Source: Bacillota bacterium (GTDB taxonomy: Bacteria; Bacillota_G; Limnochordia; DTU010). Taken from it: a DNA stretch of 31,859 bases. A program made the translations under genes and the position numbers. The notes beneath the pieces were generated by a model. That model worked only from the letters and a program-made list of their open reading frames with translations. It ran no database searches and was not told the origin of the DNA. Where the stretch lies: assembly GCA_012799255.1 (NCBI GenBank), contig JAAZLQ010000242.1:1-31859 (forward strand). The letters run 5' to 3'. This document shows, piece after piece, positions 1 through 7,879 of the stretch; position 1 is the stretch's first letter; each line of letters begins with the position of its first letter.

Positions 1-134
1 AGCAGTTGTTGAATGAGGGATATGAGTTCTGCTCGCTGTTCACTGACTTGGCAAACCCAACTTCGAACAGTATTTATCAAAAAATAGGCTACAAACCCCT
101 TGGAGACTTTGATGGGTATTACTTCAAGGACTAG
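1..134 (+). CDS. GNAT N-acetyltransferase, C-terminal fragment (cut by window edge)
   Basis: The frame open from the left edge (codons begin at base 3) encodes about 43 residues ending in a TAG at 132-134. The segment NPTSNSIYQKIGYKP followed by a Phe/Tyr-rich end is the typical last strand-helix-strand of a Gcn5-related acetyltransferase, where Asn and the IYQKIGY helix sit near acetyl-CoA. Only the C-terminus is visible, so the acceptor substrate cannot be told and the upstream part may be intact outside the window. It is the first of three GNAT-like pieces in a row on this strand. Confidence 0.7.
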   Translation, partial: QLLNEGYEFCSLFTDLANPTSNSIYQKIGYKPLGDFDGYYFKD

Positions 135-150
135 ATGGAGATGGACATCA

Positions 151-404
151 ATGTCGTACTTAATCCGAGCTGAACACCAAGCGGATTATCCTGTAGTGAC
201 GGATCTGTAATTGTTATGGGCGATCCGAACTTTTACACAAAGTTTGGCTTCGAGAAGGCCTCAAATTGGAGAATTGGTCTGGATGAGAATTACTCTAGTG
301 ATTATCTCTTTGCCTTAGAATTAAGAAAAGGTGAACTGGAACGAGTTAACGGCATCGTCAAATATTGTGATCTCTTTTACGATGAGAATGGTGAGTTGAT
401 TTGA
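151..404 (+). pseudogene. YhbS-like GNAT acetyltransferase, internally deleted
   Basis: ATG at 151 starts a typical GNAT N-terminus (MSYLIRAEHQADYPVVTDL) that stops at 208-210. In another frame, just before the stop and through 404, the sequence reads VIVMGDPNFYTKFGFEKA and then a C-terminus ending YDENGELI. This is the usual YhbS-type ending, in which a V-x-GDPxYYxxFGF segment is normally about 100 residues downstream of the start. The acetyl-CoA binding core between the two parts is missing and the frames differ, so this is read as a pseudogene with an internal deletion. A 62-residue reading from ATG 216 is possible but would lack the catalytic core. Confidence 0.7.
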
Positions 405-730
405 CAATTAATTGGAGGTTGTTGGTCTCTAGGCTTTATCAGTTTGCTCCATCATAATGAGTTTACCGGCGAGACTTATTGTATGGGTGTCTATCAAGAA
501 ATCCATAGCCGGGGCTTAGGTAGAATGCTTATTAGCGCTGCTGAGGAGTTGTTACAGGAACAAGGCAAAAAGTTCTTCACTGTGAAAACTCTAGGTGACA
601 GCTTTCCTGATGAGGCCTACGGGCGCACTAAGCAGTTTTATCGTTCGGTGGGATTTTCCCGTTAGAAGAATCTTTAGACATTTGGGGGGCGGATACTCCT
701 TGTCTGATTATGGCCAAGCCATTAAACTAG
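405..730 (+). pseudogene. GNAT acetyltransferase remnant, N-terminus lost and frameshifted near the end
   Basis: From just after the previous stop the frame encodes GFISLLHHNEFTGETYCMGV, then HSRGLGRMLISAAEELL, which is the GNAT motif A (R/Q-x-x-G-x-G/A acetyl-CoA loop), then FYRSVGF. A stop follows at 663-665. Moving by one base at the T-run around 654-658 restores a sensible tail (PLEESLDIWGADTPCLIMAK) up to TAG at 728-730, so a one-base loss in a homopolymer is likely. No normal start or ribosome site exists; TTG 444 is the first possible start and falls inside the fold. A sequencing error could explain the frameshift but not the missing N-terminus. Confidence 0.7.
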
Positions 731-740
731 GAGGAGCGGC

Positions 741-1532
741 ATGGATGAACTAAAAAAAGCAATTAAACTGAGGCGTGTGTTTATTGCTTTTCTCACAGTC
801 TTTATTCTAAACTTGGTATTCCCATTAATTGGATCAGCTTCCAAAACGCAGAGATTATGGTTGCTGGTAAATATCATTGTATCAATTCTTGCACTGGCCC
901 TGTTAAGAAATGAAAAGCTACCATCCCGACGTTCAGTTGTCTTAGGGGCGGCTTTAGCGATTCTAGTCGGAATTACCAGTCCGGTTGCTGCAGTCACCAC
1001 ATTTTTAGCCTTTGTTGCTGCAACGCGTATTTTTGAACTGACAGATGGCAAACTCTCCTTACTGCGGCGTCCTTTAAGGCGTAGTATTCTCTGGGGAGTA
1101 GGAGTAGGATTTCCCTTAGGGGTCATCAACCTCTTTTTGGCTGGCGGCCAAACGCTAAGGTTTGCTCCCTCGTTCTATGCGTTTTTGGTTTCTTTGAATC
1201 CAGGCATTTCAGAGGAAATAATCTACCGCTTTTTCATCTATGCCTTCTCAGTCTACCTATTGGACGGTAGAATCACTACACGTAAAGAAACCATCTGGGT
1301 ATATGTGCTGATGATCGTTCCTCATGTTCTGATGCATTTTCCAGATCTCTATTTTGTCAATGGAGTCTTGCATTTTGATTTAGGAACGCTACTCATTGGA
1401 CCTGTCATTCTGGGAGTACTTTTTGGTTTACCTATGACACTCTTGATGGTAAACAGGGACCTAACTGCAGCTATGATCACCCATACCGTGGTGGATTTAA
1501 TACGGTTTATCTTTTTGGGATTACCATTCTAG
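741..1532 (+). CDS. CPBP family intramembrane metalloprotease (CAAX protease/bacteriocin-processing type)
   Basis: A 263-residue, strongly hydrophobic protein with about seven to eight membrane segments. It carries the CPBP (Abi) signature: EExxxR at residues 158-163 (EEIIYR), a His pair in HVLMH at 195-199 and HTVVD at 248-252, the residues expected to bind metal and activate water in Rce1-like glutamic or metalloproteases. Members cut peptide bonds within the membrane; the bacterial substrates are mostly unknown. ATG 741 follows GGAGGAG with good spacing. The gene stands alone after the GNAT remnants and ends at a bidirectional terminator shared with the MATE gene. The family call is firm; the substrate is not inferable. 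Confidence 0.88.
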   Translation: MDELKKAIKLRRVFIAFLTVFILNLVFPLIGSASKTQRLWLLVNIIVSILALALLRNEKLPSRRSVVLGAALAILVGITSPVAAVTTFLAFVAATRIFELTDGKLSLLRRPLRRSILWGVGVGFPLGVINLFLAGGQTLRFAPSFYAFLVSLNPGISEEIIYRFFIYAFSVYLLDGRITTRKETIWVYVLMIVPHVLMHFPDLYFVNGVLHFDLGTLLIGPVILGVLFGLPMTLLMVNRDLTAAMITHTVVDLIRFIFLGLPF

Positions 1533-1556
1533 TGCCGCTTTCTTGCGGGCAAACGA

Positions 1557-1580
1557 AAAAGAGGCTAGGCAGCCTCTTTT
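1557..1580. terminator. Bidirectional intrinsic terminator between CPBP protease and MATE genes
   Basis: A perfect 10-bp stem, AAAAGAGGCT (1557-1566) with AGCCTCTTTT (1571-1580), around a 4-base AGGC loop, with A/T flanks so it can act on both strands. The left part of the stem contains the MATE stop codon (1565-1567) and the right arm encodes its last residues, so the - strand gene ends inside its own terminator. Confidence 0.85.
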
Positions 1581-2965
1581 GTTGTAGTGCCACTAACGCT
1601 CTTTGCTTTCCAGCCACCTTTCCTGTAGAAAGCGTAGGTTATAACTGCGCCTAATGTCCAAGAAATTAAGAGCGAGAGGAAGGTGGATTCTGGCCGTCCC
1701 GTGGGGTAGAGGGGACTTCTAGTGGCATAAGCCAAACCATAAGCTAAAGGCACCCTGATGATAACTGTGGAGATTAAAGAGATCCACATGGGAGTCATGG
1801 TATCTCCTGCGCCACGCATCACACCTGACAGCGATTGAGTGACTGCCACAGCAATGTAACCAAAGGCTAAAATGCGAAGCATACGTACGCTCATATCAAC
1901 CAATTCTGGTGTATCTGTAAAAACGTTCATAAGATGGTGACCAAAAAGGAGTAGTAGGATAGTGAGCACAGTAGAAACACCCACAGCCATAAGCGTGCCG
2001 TGCTTAGTGCCTTCTTCTACCCGATCCATTCTTTTGGCACCGATATTCTGTCCAGTAAAAGTAGTGAGAGCACTTCCGAAGGAAAAGTTAGGCATCATGG
2101 CAAATCCATCTACGCGCATTACAATCACGTTACAGGCGATCACCATTTCTCCAAAACTATTCGTAAGTGATTGTACCACAATCATGGCCAAGGAAAAAAT
2201 GGCTTGGGTAACTCCTGACGGTAAACCCAACTTGACTACAGCTAGAGATAGCTCTCTGCTTGGCTTCAGTAGCGACCAGTTTAGATCAAAGTGCTCTGTC
2301 ATGCGCATCAATTTCATTAGACACAAAATGCCAGATATCGCTTGGGCAATTACGGTAGCCAAGGCTACTCCAGGCACTCCCATGCCAAAACCCGCCACGA
2401 ACAAAATGTCAAGTAACACATTGAGAATTGTAGCTACTAGCAAGAAAACCAAGGCAGAGATTGAATCACCCAGCCCGCGTAAGATTCCTGCTAAAATGTT
2501 ATAGTAAGAAAAACCAACGGCACCGAGAAAGAAAATGTTTAAGTAATCAGTGCACCAATCGATGATAGATGCAGGAGTGTTTAAGAGTTCCAAGAGCGGG
2601 CGGCTTACTAATGGCCCAATAATCATGATGAGACCAGAGGCAATAGCTGTTAGAGTTAGGCAGGTACCAATAGTCTTTGAGAGATGTTCTCTGTCTTTAG
2701 CACCGAAATACTGGGCAACCATAATGCCAGCTCCTACCGAAATGCCAACAAAGAGCACCAAAAGAAGGTTTAAAATGGGACCAGCACTACCAACTGCTGC
2801 CAACGCATTATCACCTATATAACGTCCAACAACAATTGAGTCGGCTGTGTTATAGAATTGCTGAGCAATATTACCTAGTAACATTGGGATGGTGAACTCG
2901 ATGATCCGTTTCCAGGGTGTGCCTTGGGTCAAGTCTCTTGCTGCAAAAAGCCCACTTTTGGACAT
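1565..2965 (-). CDS. MATE family multidrug/Na+ (or H+) antiporter
   Basis: A 466-residue membrane protein with about 12 predicted helices and the two-fold MATE layout. The N-half has PMLLGNIAQQFYNTADSIVVG and the second half repeats the pattern with VTQAIFSLAMIVVQSLTNSFG and QSLSGVMRGAGDTMTPMW. Such proteins export cationic drugs or metabolites using Na+ or H+ gradients. ATG at 2965 is chosen because AAGGAGG lies seven bases upstream; an open frame continues to 2998 without a ribosome site. The gene is monocistronic, divergent from the methyltransferase, and ends in a shared terminator. The NorM/DinF/YeeO subgroup cannot be fixed by eye, nor can the cargo. Confidence 0.93.
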   Translation of the reverse strand: MSKSGLFAARDLTQGTPWKRIIEFTIPMLLGNIAQQFYNTADSIVVGRYIGDNALAAVGSAGPILNLLLVLFVGISVGAGIMVAQYFGAKDREHLSKTIGTCLTLTAIASGLIMIIGPLVSRPLLELLNTPASIIDWCTDYLNIFFLGAVGFSYYNILAGILRGLGDSISALVFLLVATILNVLLDILFVAGFGMGVPGVALATVIAQAISGILCLMKLMRMTEHFDLNWSLLKPSRELSLAVVKLGLPSGVTQAIFSLAMIVVQSLTNSFGEMVIACNVIVMRVDGFAMMPNFSFGSALTTFTGQNIGAKRMDRVEEGTKHGTLMAVGVSTVLTILLLLFGHHLMNVFTDTPELVDMSVRMLRILAFGYIAVAVTQSLSGVMRGAGDTMTPMWISLISTVIIRVPLAYGLAYATRSPLYPTGRPESTFLSLLISWTLGAVITYAFYRKGGWKAKSVSGTTTKEAA

Positions 2966-3122
2966 AATTAACCTCCTTAAGATAAAAATAAGAGCCACTG
3001 TAGGCCCCGTCTGAACACTAATTTTATCCTAATCTCGCTAGCCCAATCTGTCAATACCAACCGAGCATGATTAGGTCTAAGTTGAAAGGAAAAAATCCCA
3101 TTTCAGAGAATAAGGAAAGCGA

Positions 3123-3746
3123 GTGAACAATATGCTTCAGATAAAGATCAGGGGGCATGACTTGATACTAAATACCCATCCTCAGTTGTTTTCGCCTAAT
3201 GGACTAGATCGCGGAACGCTGGCCATGCTCTCTGTAGTCCAGTTTCAAGTCGGGCAGCGTGTGCTTGATTTGGGGTGCGGTTATGGTGCGGTGGGCATAT
3301 TAGCAGCAAAGCTGGTGGGAGCGGAGAATGTAGTAATGGTAGATAACGATCCCTTAGCTGTGCAAGTGTCGAAGGAGAACCTCGTTCTGAATCGGGTTTC
3401 CCATGTGACTGTCTGCCAAAGCAACGGTTTTTCCAACCTTAGGGAAAGCAATTTCGATCTAATCCTCTCCAATCCACCTTATCATACAGATTTCTCTGTT
3501 CCCAAAGAGTTCATAGAAAAAGGATTTAACCGGCTTGTAATAGGTGGCAAAATGTACATGGTAACCAAGCGTAAGGAATGGTACAAGAACAAGTTCATCG
3601 CCATTTTTGGTGGTGTGAGAGTTTGTGAAGTAGATGGTTATTATGTTTTTATGGCTGAAAAAAAGAGCGTTCGATATGCGAGCAGCAAAAAAGGCCGGAT
3701 TCGTGAAGGAAGGATATCGACATCTAATCGAATTGTCAAGAAATGA
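3123..3746 (+). CDS. RsmC/YbxB-like class I SAM-dependent methyltransferase
   Basis: A 207-residue Rossmann-fold methyltransferase. Motif I is VLDLGCGYGAVGI at residues 47-59, an acidic VMVDNDP follows at 71-77, and motif IV is SNPPY at 116-120, typical of enzymes that methylate an exocyclic amino group of a base. Length and the short N-terminal segment match the single-domain YbxB/RsmC relatives that make m2G in 16S rRNA, which is the best guess. GTG 3123 is preferred because AAGGA sits about six bases upstream; ATG 3132 is an alternative. The basic tail after residue 180 (SKKGRIREGR) is longer than I expect and could help RNA binding. Confidence 0.82.
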   Translation: MNNMLQIKIRGHDLILNTHPQLFSPNGLDRGTLAMLSVVQFQVGQRVLDLGCGYGAVGILAAKLVGAENVVMVDNDPLAVQVSKENLVLNRVSHVTVCQSNGFSNLRESNFDLILSNPPYHTDFSVPKEFIEKGFNRLVIGGKMYMVTKRKEWYKNKFIAIFGGVRVCEVDGYYVFMAEKKSVRYASSKKGRIREGRISTSNRIVKK

Positions 3747-3807
3747 ACAGATTAAAGGATGGGAGTAGGAGTCGTGAAGATGTGGATGGTTAATTCGGAG
3801 GTGCGCT

Positions 3808-6057
3808 TTGCAAGGTAAGGATTTTGAGCAAGAGCAAAAGTGGTTGGATTACGTTTATAAAGAAATTGATCAACAAGTGGCTAAGCAACAAGAGAAAACC
3901 AGTGGCTTTGAACAGGATATGCTCCATATTCGTTCTGTTCTGAGGGAAGAATACGGTATCTCCTCTGCCAGTCCGGGTAAAATGATGGACGTGGCACAGC
4001 GTATCGCAGAACTGAGACATAGCGCCAGTGAGTTTGGGATTCAACATAAGCTACTAAAACAGTTACAGGCGGTTCGCAGGTCTCCCTACTTTGGACGGAT
4101 TGATTTCCATGAGGAGGGATTACCTAACAGTGAACCGATTTATGTTGGGATTCGCTCTCTAATTGAGGAAGAGACAGGTTTACCCCTCGTGTACGACTGG
4201 CGCGCACCCATTTCCAGCATGTTTTACGATTTTGGTTTGGGTGAGGCGGAATACGAAGGTCCAGGGGGAGTATATCGGGGTCATATTTCCTTGAAACGCC
4301 AGTTCGGTATTAGGGAACGCAAGTTAGTCTATATGTTTGATAACGAGCTTAAGATCGATGACGAAATCCTACAGCAAGCGCTCGGCCAGAACACCAGCGA
4401 AAAAATGCGTACCATAGTCAATACCATACAGCGAGAGCAAAACCAGGCCATCCGCAATGATACGGACCATCTCCTTTTGGTGGAGGGACCTGCTGGAAGT
4501 GGAAAGACCTCGGTTGCGCTGCATCGCGTGGCTTACTTGCTGTATAGATATCGAGAGACGATTAGTTCCCAAAATATCGTTATTTTCTCACCAAACCGCA
4601 TTTTTAGCGATTATATTTCCAACGTTCTTCCCGAACTGGGCGAGGAAAATGTGATTCAACTAACTTTTCAACATTTTTCCCAGTTGTTCTTGAAGTGGCA
4701 GTGGGATGTGGAGACCCAAGTAACGTATCTAGAGAAACTATTACAGTTAGATGATGAGAAACGTAATAAACGTCTCCAGGAGACTGCATTCAAATCGTCC
4801 GCAGAGTTTCAAGAGGTGTTAGATAATCTTGTGGAGACAGTCCATGAAGAAGTTTCTCGGTTCCAGGATGTTCGCCTGGGACAGACATTGGTGATGTCCG
4901 CCGCTGAACAGAGGAGGCTCTTTGAGGAAAACTATAGCTATCTTCCTGCCCATAGACGCTTACGCCAGATCTACCAGCGTATCTGGTTTTTATTACGGCC
5001 ATTGAGGAAAAAAAGTTTGAGGAAGGTCTTTCAAACGGTACAAGCTGATCCAGCGTTTGAAGGAGAATCTTGGATGACCGTGGCCAGGGAAGCAGTAAAG
5101 CGCCTTCGCGCAGAGTTAGAACCTACTCTTCATCTGTTAGCGACTAGGTACCATATAGACAGCCTTGCTTGGTATCAGCGTCTCCACCAGGATGAGCAAC
5201 TCTGGATGAAGGTGGCCGGCGGTCTAGCGCAACCAGAACAGCTTCGCAAACTAGATGTTATTCCATTTGAAGACGTTGCACCACTTTTATATCTCACAGG
5301 AGAGCTAGAAGGCTACCCAGTCCAGCATGGAATTCAGCATGTTGTGGTAGATGAAGTCCAAGATTACGCACCTCTCCAGCTGGAGATAATGCTTAGAACA
5401 TATCCTAGGGCTAAATTCACCTTTGTAGGTGACGTCTTTCAGTCCCTGAACGCATATGTGTGGCAAAGTTCTCACTTAAGACTGGATGATGTATTTTCTG
5501 AATTAGGTTTGAAGACGGTACGGCTCAATAAAAGTTACCGTTCTACCGAGGAGATCTTTAACTTTTGTGGTGGACTTTTAGCCAACAACCAGTCTACAGA
5601 GACGGTTCTACGCAACGGTCGAAAACCTGTAGTCTGGAAAGGTGAGGAAGGAAGTATACAGCTACTTGCAGACTTGATTCGTCAAAACTTGCAGGCGGGT
5701 TATCAAACCATCGCAGTGATCGGGAAAACTTCCGAGGAATGCCAAACTATTTATGAACGGCTGAAAGATTACGATTCTGGATTAGACATTTCATTACTCG
5801 TGCACGAAGATGCTACTTTCGCCAAGGGAGTGCTAGTGGTTCCAGTATTCTTAGCGAAGGGGCTTGAATTTGATGCTGTCATTATCCCAGACGCCAGCCA
5901 GCAAGTGTATGGCAAAGCGTATGAGCGTCGGCTCCTTTATGTGGCTTGTAGTAGGGCCTTGCATCGTCTTGATCTCATCTACAGTGGTCAGTTGTCTCCT
6001 TTTGTAGAAGCCGTACCTGCCCGGTTTTATGAACTTGAACTCCAAGGCAAAATCTGA
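3808..6057 (+). CDS. helD: HelD-type superfamily 1 helicase (RNA polymerase recycling motor)
   Basis: A 749-residue UvrD/Rep-like ATPase. The N-terminal 40 residues are a charged coiled coil (FEQEQKWLDYVYKEIDQQ) as in HelD. Walker A GPAGSGKT is at residues 227-234, motif II DEVQD at 515-519, motif IV-like NKSYRSTEEI, motif V AKGLEFDAVIIPDA and motif VI LYVACSRALHRLDL near the end. A roughly 280-residue insertion separates motif I from motif II. HelD in Bacillota binds RNA polymerase, inserts into its channels and releases stalled complexes using ATP. The start is TTG 3808, with GGAGGTG upstream. It follows the methyltransferase by 61 bases. The end of the gene carries the promoter of the ABC-F gene. 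Confidence 0.88.
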   Translation: MQGKDFEQEQKWLDYVYKEIDQQVAKQQEKTSGFEQDMLHIRSVLREEYGISSASPGKMMDVAQRIAELRHSASEFGIQHKLLKQLQAVRRSPYFGRIDFHEEGLPNSEPIYVGIRSLIEEETGLPLVYDWRAPISSMFYDFGLGEAEYEGPGGVYRGHISLKRQFGIRERKLVYMFDNELKIDDEILQQALGQNTSEKMRTIVNTIQREQNQAIRNDTDHLLLVEGPAGSGKTSVALHRVAYLLYRYRETISSQNIVIFSPNRIFSDYISNVLPELGEENVIQLTFQHFSQLFLKWQWDVETQVTYLEKLLQLDDEKRNKRLQETAFKSSAEFQEVLDNLVETVHEEVSRFQDVRLGQTLVMSAAEQRRLFEENYSYLPAHRRLRQIYQRIWFLLRPLRKKSLRKVFQTVQADPAFEGESWMTVAREAVKRLRAELEPTLHLLATRYHIDSLAWYQRLHQDEQLWMKVAGGLAQPEQLRKLDVIPFEDVAPLLYLTGELEGYPVQHGIQHVVVDEVQDYAPLQLEIMLRTYPRAKFTFVGDVFQSLNAYVWQSSHLRLDDVFSELGLKTVRLNKSYRSTEEIFNFCGGLLANNQSTETVLRNGRKPVVWKGEEGSIQLLADLIRQNLQAGYQTIAVIGKTSEECQTIYERLKDYDSGLDISLLVHEDATFAKGVLVVPVFLAKGLEFDAVIIPDASQQVYGKAYERRLLYVACSRALHRLDLIYSGQLSPFVEAVPARFYELELQGKI

Positions 6058-6063
6058 TAACAT
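6035..6063 (+). promoter_or_regulatory. Sigma-A type promoter of the ABC-F leader
   Basis: TTGAAC (6035-6040), 17-base spacer, TAACAT (6058-6063) preceded by TGA, giving an extended -10. It overlaps the last codons of helD and would start a leader RNA of about 230 bases near 6070. Confidence 0.6.
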
Positions 6064-6098
6064 AGACAGTGAAAACTTAATTAAAATGGAGGAGAGCA

Positions 6099-6110
6099 AT
6101 GATTCGCTAA
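6099..6110 (+). CDS. Leader peptide, three codons (MIR)
   Basis: ATG ATT CGC TAA, preceded by GGAGGAG at 6088-6094 with spacing of four to six bases. The stop codon's last base touches the first paired base of the attenuator hairpin (6111). A longer frame from ATG 6086 (MEESNDSLTIW) exists but has no ribosome site. Short leaders with an Arg codon next to the stop are typical stall sites for drug-bound ribosomes. Function is inferred from position only. Confidence 0.5.
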   Translation: MIR

Positions 6111-6233
6111 CAATATGGTGAAAATTTTAGACCATTTGAGTAGGCCTTTTAACAGGTCTGTTTTTGTTCGCCATATTGGGTAGATGAATATTGCTTTCTA
6201 GACACGTTTTTCTTGTGGCGGGAAACGCTATTT

Positions 6234-6262
6234 GTCTGCTTATCTTTAAGCAGACTTTTTGT
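6234..6262 (+). terminator. Intrinsic terminator of the ABC-F attenuator
   Basis: A perfect 8-bp stem GTCTGCTT (6234-6241) with AAGCAGAC (6248-6255), 6-base loop, followed by TTTTTGTTT. It lies about 40 bases before the ABC-F start codon and no gene ends before it on this strand, so it works within the leader. Confidence 0.8.
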
Positions 6263-6299
6263 TTACCTCAATTTGGCGATCAGTTAAGGAGGTAGACGT

Positions 6300-7850
6300 A
6301 TGTTAGTGATCAAGAACCTAACTTTGACCTTGTCCAAGGATTTGCGAACACTTATTGAGGGGTTCAGCTTTTCCCTGCAGGAAGACATGAAAGTGGCAGT
6401 GATCGGTGAGGAAGGGAACGGCAAGTCAACATTACTCAAAGCCATTGCTAAGCCAGAATCCATACGCCCTTATATGGAACTAGAAGGAGAGATTGTAAGT
6501 TCTGGTGAGGTTTTAGGTTACCTACCACAAGTCTTACCAGAAACCACTTTGGAGCAGACTACGAATGAGTTTTTTTCCAAACGAGTAGATCAGAGTGATT
6601 TGGATTATACCCATTTTTATACACTCCTGAGACAGATGAATTTTCCTATAGACCGCATTTCGGATCAGATTCGACTGAGAGATTTATCTGGGGGAGAGAA
6701 GATCAAGTTTCAATTGATTTGCGAGATGTTGAAACGACCAACTGTACTGCTTTTGGATGAACCAAGTAACGACCTAGATTTGGAATCTGTAGGTTGGTTG
6801 GAGGATTTTATCCGTACGAGCAAGATTCCGATAATGTTCGTATCTCATGACGAAATGTTACTGGAGCGATGCGCAAACACGATTATTCATTTAGAGCAAC
6901 TTATGCGCAAAAAGAAACCTCAATACACTATTGCCAGGCTTAGCTACGAAAACTATGTGAAGAACAGAGATGAAAGCATCCTCAGGCAAACTCGCCTAGC
7001 TCAGAAGGAAAAGGAAGAGTATGAGGAAAAGATGGAGCGCTATCGGCGGATCTATCAGCGGGTTCATCACGAACAACAAAAAGTGTCGCGTCAGATGCCG
7101 GGAGTGGCCAAGAATCTGAAAGACAAGATGCACGCGGTCAAATCTATGGGCAAGCGTTTTGAAAGAGAAAAAGAGCGTATGACCAAGCGCCCAGATTTTG
7201 AAGAAGGGATAGATGTCAAGTTTGATGAGCAGATCACTATTCCGCAAGGGAAAATGATCTTGAACCTGTCTTTAGAATCTCTCGCAGTGGGCAACCGTGT
7301 TTTGAGCCGTGATATTCAACTCTATGTGGCAGGACCACGCAAGATTTGTATTGTAGGGAAAAACGGAGCTGGTAAGACAACCCTTCTTAGGCATGTTATG
7401 AAAGAACTGGCCAGTACCGGGATAAAATATGGCTATATGCCCCAAGATTACTCTGAACTCATGGATCCGACCCAGAATGCAGTTGAATATCTTTCTCAGT
7501 CCGGCACGCGGGAAGAAAACACCATGGTTAGAACCTATCTCGGTTCAATGAACTTCACCGCAGAGGAAATGTATCATCCCATTAGCGAGCTTTCAGGGGG
7601 CCAAAGAGCGAAACTCTTCTTTTCAAAAATGGTGTTAGACCGGGATGAGGTTCTTGTCTTGGATGAACCCACTCGCAATCTCTCGCCCTTATCGGGACCC
7701 GAAGTTCGTGATGCATTAAAATCATTTGGTGGATGCATCATAGCAGTATCCCATGACCGTAAGTTCATTTCTGAAGTCTTCGATGCAATACTCCGCCTTG
7801 ATGAGCAGGGGTTACATGAGCTCCACCCAGGTGCACTAGCTACCCTATAG
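6300..7850 (+). CDS. ABC-F ATPase, probable ribosome-protection antibiotic resistance factor
   Basis: A 516-residue protein with two ABC domains and no membrane segments, the ABC-F layout. Domain 1 has Walker A GEEGNGKST at 36-44, signature LSGGE at 129-133 and LLLDEP at 150-155. Domain 2 has Walker A GKNGAGKTT near 353, signature LSGGQ and VLVLDEPTRNLSPLSGPEV. The linker (about 200-300) is rich in Lys, Arg and Glu and forms the helical hairpin that reaches the peptidyl-transferase centre. The DEPTRN-SPLS form of Walker B resembles Lsa/Vga/VmlR/CplR-type resistance ABC-F proteins more than housekeeping EttA/Uup, and the attenuator fits that role. ATG 6300 follows AAGGAGG. Which drug it protects against is unknown. 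Confidence 0.85.
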   Translation: MLVIKNLTLTLSKDLRTLIEGFSFSLQEDMKVAVIGEEGNGKSTLLKAIAKPESIRPYMELEGEIVSSGEVLGYLPQVLPETTLEQTTNEFFSKRVDQSDLDYTHFYTLLRQMNFPIDRISDQIRLRDLSGGEKIKFQLICEMLKRPTVLLLDEPSNDLDLESVGWLEDFIRTSKIPIMFVSHDEMLLERCANTIIHLEQLMRKKKPQYTIARLSYENYVKNRDESILRQTRLAQKEKEEYEEKMERYRRIYQRVHHEQQKVSRQMPGVAKNLKDKMHAVKSMGKRFEREKERMTKRPDFEEGIDVKFDEQITIPQGKMILNLSLESLAVGNRVLSRDIQLYVAGPRKICIVGKNGAGKTTLLRHVMKELASTGIKYGYMPQDYSELMDPTQNAVEYLSQSGTREENTMVRTYLGSMNFTAEEMYHPISELSGGQRAKLFFSKMVLDRDEVLVLDEPTRNLSPLSGPEVRDALKSFGGCIIAVSHDRKFISEVFDAILRLDEQGLHELHPGALATL

Positions 7851-7879
7851 GATAAATCGCTACAATTTAGCGGATAATA

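Larger units (their letters stand above)
6070..6262 (+). promoter_or_regulatory. Ribosome-mediated transcription attenuator upstream of ABC-F gene
   Basis: Right after the three-codon leader ORF, CAATATGGTGAA (6111-6122) pairs over 12 bp (one G-U) with TTCGCCATATTG (6167-6178). The hairpin encloses AGACC (6129-6133) against GGTCT (6155-6159). A terminator follows at 6234-6262. The enclosed GTCTGTTT (6156-6163) can instead pair with AAGCAGAC (6248-6255), the right arm of that terminator, with one G-U, forming an antiterminator. A ribosome held on the leader ORF would cover or open the first hairpin and free this strand. This is the known logic for antibiotic-induced ABC-F and erm genes; the inducer is not known here. 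Confidence 0.65.

Noticed and set aside
722..1129. 135-residue open frame on the - strand
   Set aside because: It is a shadow of the CPBP protease gene, low in typical protein patterns and without a ribosome site.
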